Shown: in pieces, positions 24,459 to 35,925 of the stretch
Position numbering within the stretch: position 1 is the first letter of the stretch
Layout of the letters: each line of letters begins with the position of its first letter
From: Ailanthus altissimus
Taxonomy: Eukaryota > Streptophyta > Magnoliopsida > Sapindales > Simaroubaceae
Length of the DNA: 64,000 bases
NCBI GenBank assembly: GCA_946807835.1
Contig: OX327712.1
Location: forward strand, 14,712,001-14,776,000
Reading direction: 5' to 3'
The notes under the pieces: generated by a model
What the model was told of the DNA's origin: nothing
What the model saw: the letters and a program-made list of their open reading frames with translations, nothing else
Databases searched by the model: none
Program-made: the position numbers and the translations under genes

Positions 24459-25854
24459 TGGATGGTAAAATAAAAAAATTTTGTTTAATAAAATAAACAC
24501 AGTGCAAGTTAGATTGTCTTGTTCATAATTACATGTATAGGGATAGAAGATTACCTCAATTCCTTGTTATGGTAGATCTTGAATTGACTGGCTGCAATCT
24601 TCTCTATTATTCTCAATCTTTAAACTCAACGTGTGTGGGCGCGTTGATCTTTCTTAATCTCTAAAATCACTAATACCTACAATCTTTTCCCACGTAAGAA
24701 CACGTAAAAGAAATTTTCACTGTATGATTGTGATTACCTTTTCTTATTACATACCTCCGATATATATAGGAATCTTCCTTGAGTATTTAGAATTTAATTA
24801 GGATTAAAAAATTAGAGTTTGATTAGGATTTGAGCTAATAGAGGGACTACAAGACCTATGGGCTTCTTAACTCCAACTTAAAAGGCATAGTCCTTATTAT
24901 CTCATAATACACTAATTCTTCTAAGTTAACCCCATACTATTCCACTAAAAGCCAAGGGTGTACTCTAGTAACACATGTTATAAAATAAAAACTCAATTTA
25001 ATTAAACTCCTTTTAATTAAATTGGGCTTGGTCTTTAGATCAACAATAACCAATTAATTGACCCTCTAATTAATGTCCATAATTAAAGTTAGGCCTTTAA
25101 AAAAATGTCTTATCTCTTTAATTACTTATTTTTCCCTAAGTCATTGAATGCTCTAATGATCATTTTTAATATATCTATATTTATAAATAAATTTACAAAT
25201 AAATATTATTATTCAATAAATAATTTATTGAATAAACTGTGGCCACAAATTCTAATGATCAAGTACTACAAACATCTTAGGTGGACATTAATTATTAGAT
25301 TTCATATTGTAAATACATGTTCTTACGACCCATGAAATTATATCTCCAAGCTATCGAGGTTTTGACCATTTATATGGATCTCACTCCGTGATAGCTCAAA
25401 AGATACAATGCATGAATGTAAGTTTATTACCTACTTATGATTAAGATCAATCAAGCTCATTAAATCTTTTTTGAATTAAGATCTACGATATTTAGTTAAC
25501 CAAATTGAAATTCATAGTAGTCCCGTTCAATGTAACATATACACTAATTTTTCTACTCGAAGTCTTTACTTCGATGATCAAGGTAAATTATCCACTATAA
25601 GAAGCAGAAAAATTACAACCTTACATAATGAAATATTTTTTTTCATTAATGGTTGTGAACTATATTTAATTTATAAAGAACCTGTAATCTATACCCTCTG
25701 TATTAGCATCATATGCCTAACACATAGATCACATACTTTATAAATATTGGCTCATTAATGTATGCTCAATTATATATATAAATAAACTTTATTAATATAA
25801 TAAAATATTATTACACATGCTTTAAGAGCATAAAATAACATAAAATGTCTAATA
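24459..25854 (-). repeat. Copia-2 3' LTR
   Basis: A 1396-bp LTR, collinear with 31579-32983, for example in the shared ATGGTAAAAT start and the tract TTGAATGCTCTAATGAT. The element's internal side reads a purine-rich GCAAGTGAGAGA tract. The small frame near 25105 is present in both LTRs and is not a gene. Confidence 0.88.
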
Positions 25855-25886
25855 ATCTCTCACTTGCCCTAAAGCATGTCGAGCAT

Positions 25887-26153
25887 CTATCGAACTCCCA
25901 TATCATATATATGAGTTTCAAAACACTTTGCTGGCAATAATTTAGTGAATGGATCTGCTAGATTTTTTACTGATGCAATCTTGGATACCATAACTCCACC
26001 CTTTTGCACTAGCTCCCGTACCAAATGATATTTTCTCTCAATATATTTTTCTTTCTTGTGGTATCTCAGTTCTTTAGATTGTGCTACAGCTTCGTTATTA
26101 TCACAATTAATAATAATAGGCATCTTAGCACTAGGTACCACTTCAAGTTCCAT
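25887..26153 (-). pseudogene. Copia-2 RNase H C-terminal remnant
   Basis: Reads IINCDNNEAVAQSKELRYHKKEKYIERKYHLVRELV and VKNLADPFTKLLPAK, the usual Copia ending with CDN, HIERRYH-like and DPFTK motifs. Final frame before the 3' LTR. Confidence 0.88.
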
Positions 26154-26255
26154 AAGGAACTTGCGGAACCATACAATCTCTTTTGCAGCTTCTGACGCAG
26201 CTACATATTCAACTTCTATGGTAGAGTCTGCAATGCATGATTGCTTTACACTTCT

Positions 26256-27020
26256 TCAATTAATAGCCCCACCACCTAAAGTAAACACATATCCTGAGGT
26301 AGATCTCCAGGCATACTTATCAGATTGAAAATCTGAATCTATATACCCAATAGGTATAAGATCCTCACTAGAATATACGAGCATATAATCTTTTGTTCTC
26401 CGAAGGTACTTAAATATTTGCTTTACTACAGTCCAATGTTCTGGTCCTGGATTAGATTGATATCTGCTGACCATGCCAACTGCATAACAAATATCTAGTC
26501 TAGTATATAGTATTGCATATATGAGACTTTCTACTACTGATGCATAAGAAATTTCTCTCATATGATCTATCTCTTCAGGAGTTTTGGGACACTGATTCTT
26601 GGATAGATCAATTTTATGTCTAAAAGGGAGTATTCCCTTTTTAAATTCATGCATAGCAAATATAACTAGAATTTTGTCTATATATATAGTTTGAGATAAA
26701 GCTAACATCCTATTTTTACGATATTGTAATAACTTAATTCTAAGGATGTAACTAGCTTCATCTAAGTCTTTCATATCAAATTAGTTAGATAACCAAATTT
26801 TAACTAATGATAATGCTCCTACATCATTTCCAATGAGTAGTATATCATCTACATACAGGACTAGAAAAATCACCAACTGACTATCTATCTTCTTATAAAC
26901 ACAAGGTTCATCAGGGTTTTGATCAAAATAAAATAATTTGATTGCTTGATCAAATCTGATGTTCCATGATCTAGATACTTGTTTAAGCCTATAGATAGAT
27001 TTGTACAGTTTACAAACCAT
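26256..27020 (-). pseudogene. Copia-2 reverse transcriptase / RNase H remnant
   Basis: The first frame (27020-26781) has CKLYKSIYRLKQVSRSWN and the catalytic VLYVDDILLIGND. The second (26774-26256) has MKDLDEASYILRIKL, TRLDICYAVGMVSRYQSNPG, IFKYLRRTKDYMLVY and GYIDSDFQSDKYAWRSTSGYVF. They are separated by a single stop near 26780. Confidence 0.9.
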
Positions 27021-27418
27021 GTACTATTGGCCTGTAGTTATAAATTCATCTGGTTGTATCATATAGATACTTTCTTCAAGATTGCCATTAAGAAAGACAG
27101 TCTTGACATCCATTTGCCAAATCTCATAATCAAGATTTGCTGTAATGGATAAGAGAATTCTAATAGATTTAAGCATGACTACCGGTGAAAAGGTCTTCTC
27201 ATAATCAATACCTTCTTTCTGAGTGTACCTTTTAGCAACAAGCCTAACTTTGAAGATTTCTACTTTTTCATCTACTCATCTCTTTCTCTTGTAGACCCAT
27301 TTACACCCTATGGGTTTTATCCCTTCAGGTTTCTCTACAAGTTCCCAGACTTTATTGGAATACATGAAATCCATTTCTGATTTCATAGCTTTATGCCAAT
27401 GGTTTGCATCTTTATCAA

Positions 27419-27835
27419 CTACTGCTTCATCATACTAATGGGATCTAGTTCATGCTCATTAGAGACTGCCTGAAATGACTCTCCAATTAATATGTACTTA
27501 GTTGGACGTCTAATAATCCTCCCACTATAACAAAGTACCAGTGGTTGTTGTTCTGCTACTGGCTCTGGTTGGTTATTATGATCCGGATTGAGAATTAACT
27601 CATTGACTCTATCAAGCACAATATTAGAGTTTTTAAATAACTCATCAAAAATTATCTTACTCTTAGGCTTAAAGTCTTTCATATAGTCTTCTTCAAGAAG
27701 GATTGCATTAGTGCTAATTAATACTTTCTTATCTTGAGAACTATAGAAAAGACTTCCTTTTATTCTTTTAAGATAGCCAACAAATAGACAAACTTCTGAC
27801 TTAGATTTCAACTTATCTGTCTTCCCTTTTAGCAC
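27419..27835 (-). pseudogene. Copia-2 integrase C-terminal / linker remnant
   Basis: Reads KGKTDKLKSKSEVCLFVGY, KGSLFYSSQDKKVLIS and ILLEEDYMKDFKPKS, the conserved segment between the Copia integrase core and RT. Confidence 0.85.
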
Positions 27836-28147
27836 ATGTGCTGGACAACCCCATATATGTATATGACGTAAACTTAGTTTACGTCATATCCACATTTTCA
27901 AAGGTATTTTAGGGACTGACTTAGATGGAATTAAGTTAAGAAGATACATGGCTATTTTTAAGGCATAACCCCAGAACAAGATGGGTAAAATTGAATAACT
28001 CATTATTGACCTCACCATTTCAAGAAGAGTTCTATTTCTCATTTCTGCTACACCATTTTACTGGGGTGACCCTGGTATAGTCAACTGGGATAATATCCCA
28101 TTATCTAACAAATAGATCCTGAACTCACTATAGAGGTATTCGCCACC

Positions 28148-28914
28148 TCAATTAGATCGAAGTGCCTTTATGTATTTTCCTAATTGCCTTTCCACTTCTG
28201 CCTGAAACTCTTTGAATTTATCAAACGCCTCAGACTTGTGGCGCATTAGGTACACATAACCGAATCTAGAATAATCATCAATGAAAGTGATGAAATATTC
28301 ATAACCTTCCCGAGCTTGTGTGTTCATGGGCCTACACACATCAGTGCACTAATTCTAACATTTCAATAGCTCTATTATCTTTAGTATTAAAGGGTCTTCT
28401 GGTCATTTTACCTTCTGTACAGGATTCGTAGACTAGTAAAGGTTCAATATCTAATGAACTCAAAGGTCCATCTTTGACCAGTCTTTGGATCCTATCTAGA
28501 CTAATATGACCAAGACGTAGATGCCATGGATACGTTTGATTAGTGGGAGTCACTTCAATCCTCTTATGGTGATTAGATTTACTATTTAATTCTGTGTCAT
28601 ATAGTGAGCTGATTTTAGGATATATGCAGTATAGATTGTTAACTAGTGTACCAAAACATATAAACGACTTATTTCTTTTGATCACCACAGTTGGGTTAAA
28701 TATAACAGAATAACCAAATATTCAAATAACTACCTGAAATCAAATTACGTTTGAGTTTCGGTACTAACAAACAATCATCTAATACTAATATCCTAAAATC
28801 ATCAAAATAAAGTTGAACAACTCCCACTGCCTTGGCCGCAACAGTTGCGCCATTTCTTAGCTTTAGACTGATCTCCCATTCATTGAGTTGTCTGGTTTCC
28901 TGGAACCCTTGCAA
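28148..28914 (-). pseudogene. Copia-2 protease / pre-integrase / integrase remnant
   Basis: Three adjacent frames. The first (28914-28696) follows the protease and has LKLRNGATVAAKAVGV and CLLVPKLKRNLIS. The second (28688-28341) has WHLRLGHISLDRIQRL and CTEGKMTRRPF. The third (28339-28148) has EGYEYFITFIDDYSRFGYVYLM, the integrase core. Small frameshifts or stops lie between them. Confidence 0.88.
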
Positions 28915-29041
28915 TGAATTACAAATATGATTAGTGGCTCCAGAATCTACTATCCAAGAATCAGTAGAATCAACAACTAAATATGTCTCAATGAAAAGAA
29001 TTTTACCAGAAAGTGAAGTTGTCCTTTTAATTATTGAAAAC

Positions 29042-29446
29042 TTAACTAAATGACAGTTTCTCTTTCAAATGCCCTTTAATGCCACATTGGAAATAATTTT
29101 CTTTGGGCCTTACTACCTTTTTATGAATTTGCACAAACTCTGAATTAGATGCTTCATTTGGCTTATTCTTCTTCTTTTTACTACTTTTTCCTCTAGGATT
29201 GAGACCAAAAGATGAAGATGGTCCCTTAGTCAATTGACCATTATAAGCATATATTTCATCTTAGGGTGCATTTTCATCAGGTATTTGAGTACATTTATCA
29301 ATCAGGACATATTTGTGCTTTTCAACTGTGAGTTCAATATCTAAGTTCCTTTCCCAATCCATATAATTATTTTCGGTTAACTTGTCTTGGTTAAGGATGG
29401 ATGCTAATAGGCTGAATAAAGACATAATTTTGAAAAACAAATTCAT
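29042..29446 (-). pseudogene. Copia-2 gag remnant with damaged zinc knuckle
   Basis: Begins near 29446 with SLLASILNQDKLTENNYMDWERNLDI and DKCTQIPDENAP. After a stop it resumes with KENYFQCGIKGHLKEK. In that knuckle the first Cys is replaced by Phe-Gln context and the last is missing, so CCHC is broken. Much of the middle of gag is absent between the two frames. Confidence 0.82.
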
Positions 29447-31578
29447 ACATGAGCATACATTATCTGAAAGTATGTGTTACTTTTGCATGAATACATGAAA
29501 TGTATTTATGTAGAACTCTTTAACTACATTATACATCGGTAATCTAATTTTCATTCAGAATACGCCTCCGTAGGGTGGTCGTATCCGTCATAAATCAGAC
29601 TAGTACCATACTAATTTATTATTATTATCTAGATATCTCATATCAAACAATAATAAATTATCGATTCTTTGGCCCTTAGATTTAATTGACAAGAACTTCC
29701 TAGGGAGGATCAATCAACCTAAGTTAAGTGTATAACCATTATTTCAATCCTTTATATTTCTCAATTAAAAAAGCCACCGTAGGGTAGTCAGTTTCGCATG
29801 AGTCCTATATTGGATCTTATCTTTTAGGGAAGTCTTATTTAGTAACCAGTTCTGATTAATACCCTCCGTAGGGAGCTCACAAGATTTGAGGTAAGACATT
29901 AATCTACCTTACTATAGAATTAATAATGGAGGCCGTGGGCTTTATGCCTAAAGCCATCTCTCACTCAATATTTTAATTCTTAGAGTTTTTAATTAATTTA
30001 TAAAATGACGTTGTACTCATTAATATCTCATTTTATTTTCATAAAATAATTAATAAGGCCATGTCAAATAATAAATTAATACAATATTAAAATTATGAAA
30101 ATAATCTTATCCTAATATCATTAGAACATTAATGTCATACAATATGATATATTTTATACATGGACATGTGAATGTATCACCCTTAATCTATATGACATGT
30201 CATGCATCCAATCAATTAACTAGATAAATAAATAACCCATAATTCATGACTTTTTTAGGAAGAAAAATATTAAAAAGTAAGCCTAAATTCTTCAAAGTCT
30301 TCCTTGAAGTTAACTTGAACTCTTTCATAATGTTACTTCCTCTTACTTGTCTTCTTTTATAGTTTTAATTTTGGGCCTCTTAATTTTCTTTGGTCCACTT
30401 ATTTTAAAAATAAATTGGGCTTATTTTAGACTTTAAAATTTCTTTGGCCCTTCAAAAAAATTTAAATAAAAAATATTTTTAAACTCAATAATTTTAATAA
30501 AATAGCCCAAATAAAATTTTATAAAATTGAATAAAGATTTAAAAAAAAGTTTGAACCAACTTTAAATTTTGTAAATATCTAAAATTAATCCAAAAATAAA
30601 TTTGGGTTAAATTTAGGACTTTATTATAAATTTATCAAAGCTATCTGGTCAAACTATAATTACCTAAAATTAGAGGGGCCGAGAGAGAATAAAATAATTT
30701 TGTTAGGGCCTATTTGCATAATTGACAAAATTCTTAACCAAAATCAGAATTTTTTATAACAATGAGGGGCCTAAGTGATAAATACCAGTGAAAACTCTAA
30801 TTCCACAATATTCACCCGTGCGGCTCACACTTTCTCATTCCCAGCCACTGCCACTCATCAATCCGACCGCCGTTCATGCAGAAAAGGGGACGGCTGCTAT
30901 TGTCGTGACTTACCGTCAATCTCTGTCATCGTCGGCAGTGTCTTCGTCACCGTGAAAAACTTGCGGGACCTAGCATCATCATCTATCATGAGGAGACCAT
31001 CAGCCACCTGAAGGAAGTCGACCACCTTATGAGCTGACAGTGCCACCCCTTTTCACCGCCGATTGTAGACGAGCCCGTCTGACTTTTTGCTGCCGTGAAA
31101 ACTGCGAGCAACGCTCACCATCAAAGCCGCGAGGAGCCTAGCTACTGCCATCTTCTGCTTGCGCTATCGCAGAACGCCGCCACGTGAGACTGGTTGCGGT
31201 TGCTTCACCAAGCCGCCGCTGGTGATGAGCGGCCATGCATGCCGCTATCATAACCAGTAGCTGCGTGCATGGCTTTGCTTGTTTCTTTTGTTCGTGTTTC
31301 TCCTCATTTTTTTAATTACAACAAAAATAATTGAAAAAATATTTAATCTAATCAAAAGGAAAAATTATGATATTATTTCATCATCCCCTCTTGTTATAAT
31401 TTCAAGAAAAAATACAAATAAATATCTAACTATGAATTATTGGGCATAACCATTCATCACATAATTAATAAAAATAACAATATAGATTAATATGCTATTG
31501 GTTCCACAATAAATAATTACTTCCATACACAAAATAAATACATGTAATATGAAATAAAGCGGCTCTGATACCGGTTTT
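29447..31578 (-). other. Copia-2 leader between PBS and gag
   Basis: About 2.1 kb without element coding capacity. It has repeated CCGTAGGG-type motifs at 29563-29880 and a GC-rich island at about 30800-31270 in otherwise AT-rich DNA. The short plus-strand frame at 30775 lies in that island and has no recognisable domain. Confidence 0.6.
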
Positions 31579-32983
31579 TGAATGGTAAAATACAAATTTT
31601 TTGTTTAATAAAATAAACACAGCGGAAGCTAGATCGTCTTATTCATAATTACATGTATAGGGATAGAAGATTACCTTAATTCCTTAATATGACAGATCTT
31701 GAATTGATTGACTGTAATCTTCTCTACTATCCTAAATCTTCAAACTCAATGCGTGGATCTTTCTTAATCTCTAAAATCACTAATACCAAAATATGAGAGA
31801 ATGGTATTAACTAAATTTTTTTCCCACATAAGAATACGAAAAAGAATTTTTCACGGTTGTGGTCACATTTTCTTATTACATACCTCTCATATATATAGGG
31901 ATCTCCCTTGGGTATTTAGAATTTGATTAGGATTAGAAAATTAGAATTTGATTAGGATTTGAGCTAGTAGAGGAACTGCAAAACCCATGAGCTTCCTAAC
32001 TTCAACTTAAAAGGCCTAGTCCTTATTATCATAATACACTAATTCTTCTAAGTTAACCCTAGGCTATTCCACTAAAAGTCATGACTGTACTCTAGTAACT
32101 CATGTTATAAAATAAAAGCTCATTTAATTAAAACTCCTTTTAATTAAATTGGGTTTAGTCTTTAGACCAACAATAACCACTTAATTGATCATCTAATTGA
32201 TGTCCATAATTAAAGTTAGGCCTTTAAAAACATGTTTTACCTCTTTAATTACTTATTTGCCCCTAAGTCATTGAATGCTCTAATGATAATTTTTAATATA
32301 TCCATATTTGTAAATAAATTTATAAATAAATATTATTATTCAATAAATAATTTATTGAATAAACTATGGTCACAGATTCTAATGATCAAGTACTGCAAAC
32401 ATCTTAGGTGGACATTAATTATTAGATTTCATTTTGCAAATATATGTTCCTACGACCCATAAAATTATATCTCCAATTTATCGAGATTTTGACCGTTTAT
32501 GTAGATCTCACTCTGTGATAGCTCAAAAGATACAACGCATAAATGTAAGTTCATTACCTGCTCAGGATTAAGATCAATCAAACTTATTCAAGCTTTTATG
32601 AATTAAGATTTACGACATTTAGTTAACCAGATCGAAATTTACAGTAGTCCCGTTCAATGTAACATATATACTAGTTTTTCTACTCGAAGTCTCTACTTCA
32701 ATGATTAAGGTAAATCATCCACTATAAGAAGCAGAAAAATTACAACTTTATATAATGAAATGCTTTTTTTTTTATTAATGATTATGAACTATATTTAATT
32801 TATAAAGAACCTGTAATCCATACTCTCTGTATTAGCATCATATGCTTAATACACAGATCACATACTTTATAAATATAGGCTCATCAATATATGCTCAATT
32901 ATATATATGAATAAAATTTATTAATTTAATAAATTATTATTATACATGCTTTAAAAATATAAAATAATATAAAATATCTAACA
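31579..32983 (-). repeat. Copia-2 5' LTR
   Basis: A 1405-bp LTR. On the minus strand it starts TGTTAGATATTTTAT and ends CCATTCA, followed by the tRNA-iMet primer-binding site. It matches the left LTR closely, with scattered changes. Confidence 0.9.
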
Positions 32984-33130
32984 AATGCTACTAAAACTCT
33001 TTGAGTTAACTATAGCAAAGGAAAATTCTGAAAAATGATAAGAAAAATAATTAATTACAAGATTGAATACATATTGAAAATGACTAGATTTGATTTAGGG
33101 CAAAAATTGGCTACTCTTATGTATTGTAAT

Positions 33131-34789
33131 TCAAAATGTGGTGACAAGAACTATACATAGCTCTTCTGCAAGCTCATCCCAAACTGGAAGTAGTGTCAAT
33201 AAAACAAGGAAAATAGCTGCAATAACAAATGCTTTCCTCCAAGTACCAACTTCAGTCACATCATTTAAGCATGGTTTTTCTGGAGCCCTCTGAACATATA
33301 TATATATTTGGCAGAGATATCAGAAGACGATTTTAGAACTTTGGAAACCTGATCATGGTAATTACATTTTTTAATATCTTTGACCTTCATACCTGGCATA
33401 TTAGCACATATAGTCCCAAGAGATAAAGGTCCCCCAAGCTGAAAAATGGAGAAAAAGGTGATCGGTTTTAGTTGATAAAGTAATGTACTCAAAAGAATTG
33501 ATTGATTGTGGGAACCATGCGGAGGTTTGCATTAGTTGTCTAAGTAACATGGACGGTGAGTCTACAAACTATTATGCTATGCAACACTGTAATAACCTGT
33601 TTAATGCTTTGGATATAGACTAATCCAAAATCTTTATGATATTAGTTAAAAACAAACAAGAATGCTAAAATTGACATGGGGCAGCATTAGTATTAAGCTC
33701 AATTGATACTTGAAAAACCAACAGGGTATGTTTGAAATTCAGGTGCTGTGACTTTTTAATCTACAGCTGTTGTTGATTGAAATTACTAGCTGTAAGTGGG
33801 TGGATAGGTAGTAAAAGTTATAGTTACTGTACTTAGATTTTGTAAGTAGAAGTAGTGAAGTTACTAACATGCCCCAAGCAAAGACACATACTACTCCCAC
33901 TCCCAGTCCAAGTAAGGTGCAAGTAGTTAAGCCAAATCCAACAAGGGCATTTCTTCCAAAAGCACCATGTTATTAGATTGTTTTAAATTTTGAGTTATGC
34001 TGAAGTTGAAATTATACCCCTTGACTTAAGCTCCAGCCTTAACAATATAGATGTCCTGGTTCAAACAGAAGAAAAGATGTCCCAGTTCATACATAAAATA
34101 TAGATGTTCCAGTTCAACCAGAAAAAATGAAAAAGATGTCCCAGTTGAAATTACACCCCTTGACTTAAACAGGAGAAAATATACCTGTACAGCTCTTCCA
34201 CCATCAAGGTACCCCACTGGAAACATATTAAAAGCTGTTGTGGTTAAACCACACCTGCAACAAGAAATTGTATGGAAAGCATATTTGACACTCTAATAAG
34301 GAGAATAAGAGATTCCAGAAGTTTTGGACTATCAGCCAGCAATCACCAAAGGATGAATTGTAACTGTCGACACATGCATTGCTCTGCAAGTTAATAATGG
34401 CATTGTGTCGGTAAAAAATTTTCATGATGACAGAAAGAATTGTTAATTTCAGATGATTCCTCTGCTACATTAATTGAAATGGGAAACATAGCCATGGCAC
34501 CCGTGAATTCATATTAGTTATTACGTCCCAACATGATTTTTAGTAGAGTAAAGCCATGAAAGCAGAGAGGGACTTGCGTGTAACCAAGAGTGGCTCTGCT
34601 GATGAGAGCAAGAAGCAAAGAACCTTGAAACAATGTGCTGGGAACCTGCACCAAATCTCCAGCAGCATCTGGATTTGATGAGAGCAATAGGCCAAAGGCA
34701 AACATTGAAAACGATAATGCAGCACCAGCAAATGGACCCGCAAGTTAAATGTCAACTATTGTACTACGATCTGGAAGAATGGGTTTAAA
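33131..34789 (-). pseudogene. EGY1: EGY1 (chloroplast S2P metalloprotease), last five exons, broken
   Basis: C-terminal exons of EGY1, a thylakoid-membrane site-2 protease needed for chloroplast development. Exons: 34789 to about 34550 (FKPILPDRSTIVDI, stop, LAGPFAGAAL...DLVQVPSTLFQGSLLL), 34254-34185 (CGLTTTAFNMFPVGYLDGGRAVQ, with the second zinc-ligand motif LDGG), 33966 to about 33892 (GAFGRNALVGFGL), 33438-33393 (LGGPLSL...GLYVLICQ) and 33289-33131 (RAPEKPCLNDVTEVGTWRK...PVWDELAEELCIVLVTTF). Lesions: TAA at 34747-34745, loss of about 30 bp after ATLGY including the donor, AT instead of AG before 33966, and a 5-bp deletion in the 33438-33393 exon. The 5' exon lies at 47205-47576. Confidence 0.88.
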
Positions 34790-35587
34790 CTACAAGAAGT
34801 AAAGACTCGTGAGCTGCAATACTTCAATTATTGTTGATCAGAAAATTTGGTGAATTTTCGAGTTAATAAGTTAAATTTATTTGTTTATTAAAAATATTTT
34901 GATAGAGACAAAAAATAAAGGAGAGAAAAAAAGGTGACACAAAATATATAATGATTCAATCTAATTCAAGTTTACGTCTATTTTACCGAACTTTAAATTC
35001 ACTCATATACACTATTTATCAAGGTATTTATAAGAATGCACTATAACCATTACAAAAAGTAAAAGAAAATGCATTGTGTATAGAGAGAATAGTTTCTGTG
35101 TAGAGAGAAAAAGTAAAAATTCCCTTCCTCTTTTGGAAAGGCTTCTTTTTATAGGTATGGTAGGAGAATTTTTTTTAAACAAGTATTCTATTTAGACAAG
35201 TCTTCTATATTCTCATAAATTTCATTAAAAAGGATCATAAAAATTTTTAATTTAAGAGATAATTATTTCCTAATAAATTCCTTAATTTTGGGGATTGCAC
35301 TACTTCCCTATTTTAACTAAACTACTTAAAAAGAAGAGATTCTAATTTTTAGGGTTTGACTCGAAATCTAAGGAGGAATAGGGGTTCACTAGTTTACAGT
35401 ATTAACTTGTTAATGTTGAAAACTTACTTGTAGTTTGGGTTAGAAGTTTTATCGTAGAATTTTAGGTTGGTCTATACGGGATCTTACTTTGTGCTCGGGT
35501 CGATATTATATCTCAGTCTTTTGAATTCATGGTTAATCTCGACGAGCTTTAATAATAGTGTTGATATTTAGCAAGGGTTTTACGTAA

Positions 35588-35710
35588 CCTTGAGAAAGGT
35601 TACGTGGCTTCAAGAAGGACTTACATTGCCTCGAGAAGGGCTTATGTGGCCTCGATAAAGGCTTACATGGCATTAAGAAGAACTTATATGGCCTCGAAAA
35701 TGTCTTGTAG
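35588..35710. repeat. 21-bp minisatellite, about 6 units
   Basis: Units of the form CCTCGAGAAGGGCTTATGTGG repeat from 35588 with 20-21-bp spacing, each differing at several bases. No coding frame is evident. Confidence 0.8.
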
Positions 35711-35774
35711 ATTATCCTGAGAGCTGGTCCTAGACAGGATCTTCTTATGGGGTGTCGATCCTCCGCACAAAGTC

Positions 35775-35880
35775 TTGTATGAGGACTTATGATGGCCTTA
35801 TATGAGGGTTTACGGTGGCCTTATAGGAGGGCTTATAGCGGCCTTCTATGTGGGCTTATGATGGCCTTGTGGGAGAGCTT
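35775..35880. repeat. 23-bp minisatellite, 4.6 units
   Basis: Units resembling TTATATGAGGGTTTACGGTGG plus CC repeat exactly every 23 bp at 35775, 35798, 35821, 35844 and 35867. They share GGGCTTA with the 21-bp array 65 bp to the left, suggesting a common origin. Confidence 0.8.
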
Positions 35881-35925
35881 AATTTACTGGCTCAGGGTAC
35901 TTAGTAAAAATTTAAGTGGGCTCTT

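Larger units (their letters stand above)
24459..32983 (-). mobile_element. Copia-2: 8.5-kb Copia retrotransposon with long leader
   Basis: LTRs of about 1.4 kb lie at 24459-25854 and 31579-32983. The element is on the minus strand. The primer-binding site GGTATCAGAGCC reads at plus-strand 31561-31572, next to the right LTR. A purine tract precedes the left LTR, whose first bases have changed to TATTAG. Gag, protease, integrase, RT and RNase H remnants run from 29446 to 25887. About 2.1 kb of leader without coding content separates the PBS from gag. No matching target duplication was found. It lies between the SUVR3 relative and the EGY1 3' exons. Confidence 0.9.
34832..35925. mobile_element. 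LTR-like fragment with two minisatellites
   Basis: Starts TGTTGATCAGAAAATTTGG, just upstream of the EGY1 exon acceptor, and contains a TTTACGTCTATTTTACC tract of the kind found in plant LTRs. Its right part carries 21-bp and 23-bp tandem repeats. No internal domain and no second end were found. It joins directly to the truncated Copia-3 near 35925. Confidence 0.45.
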
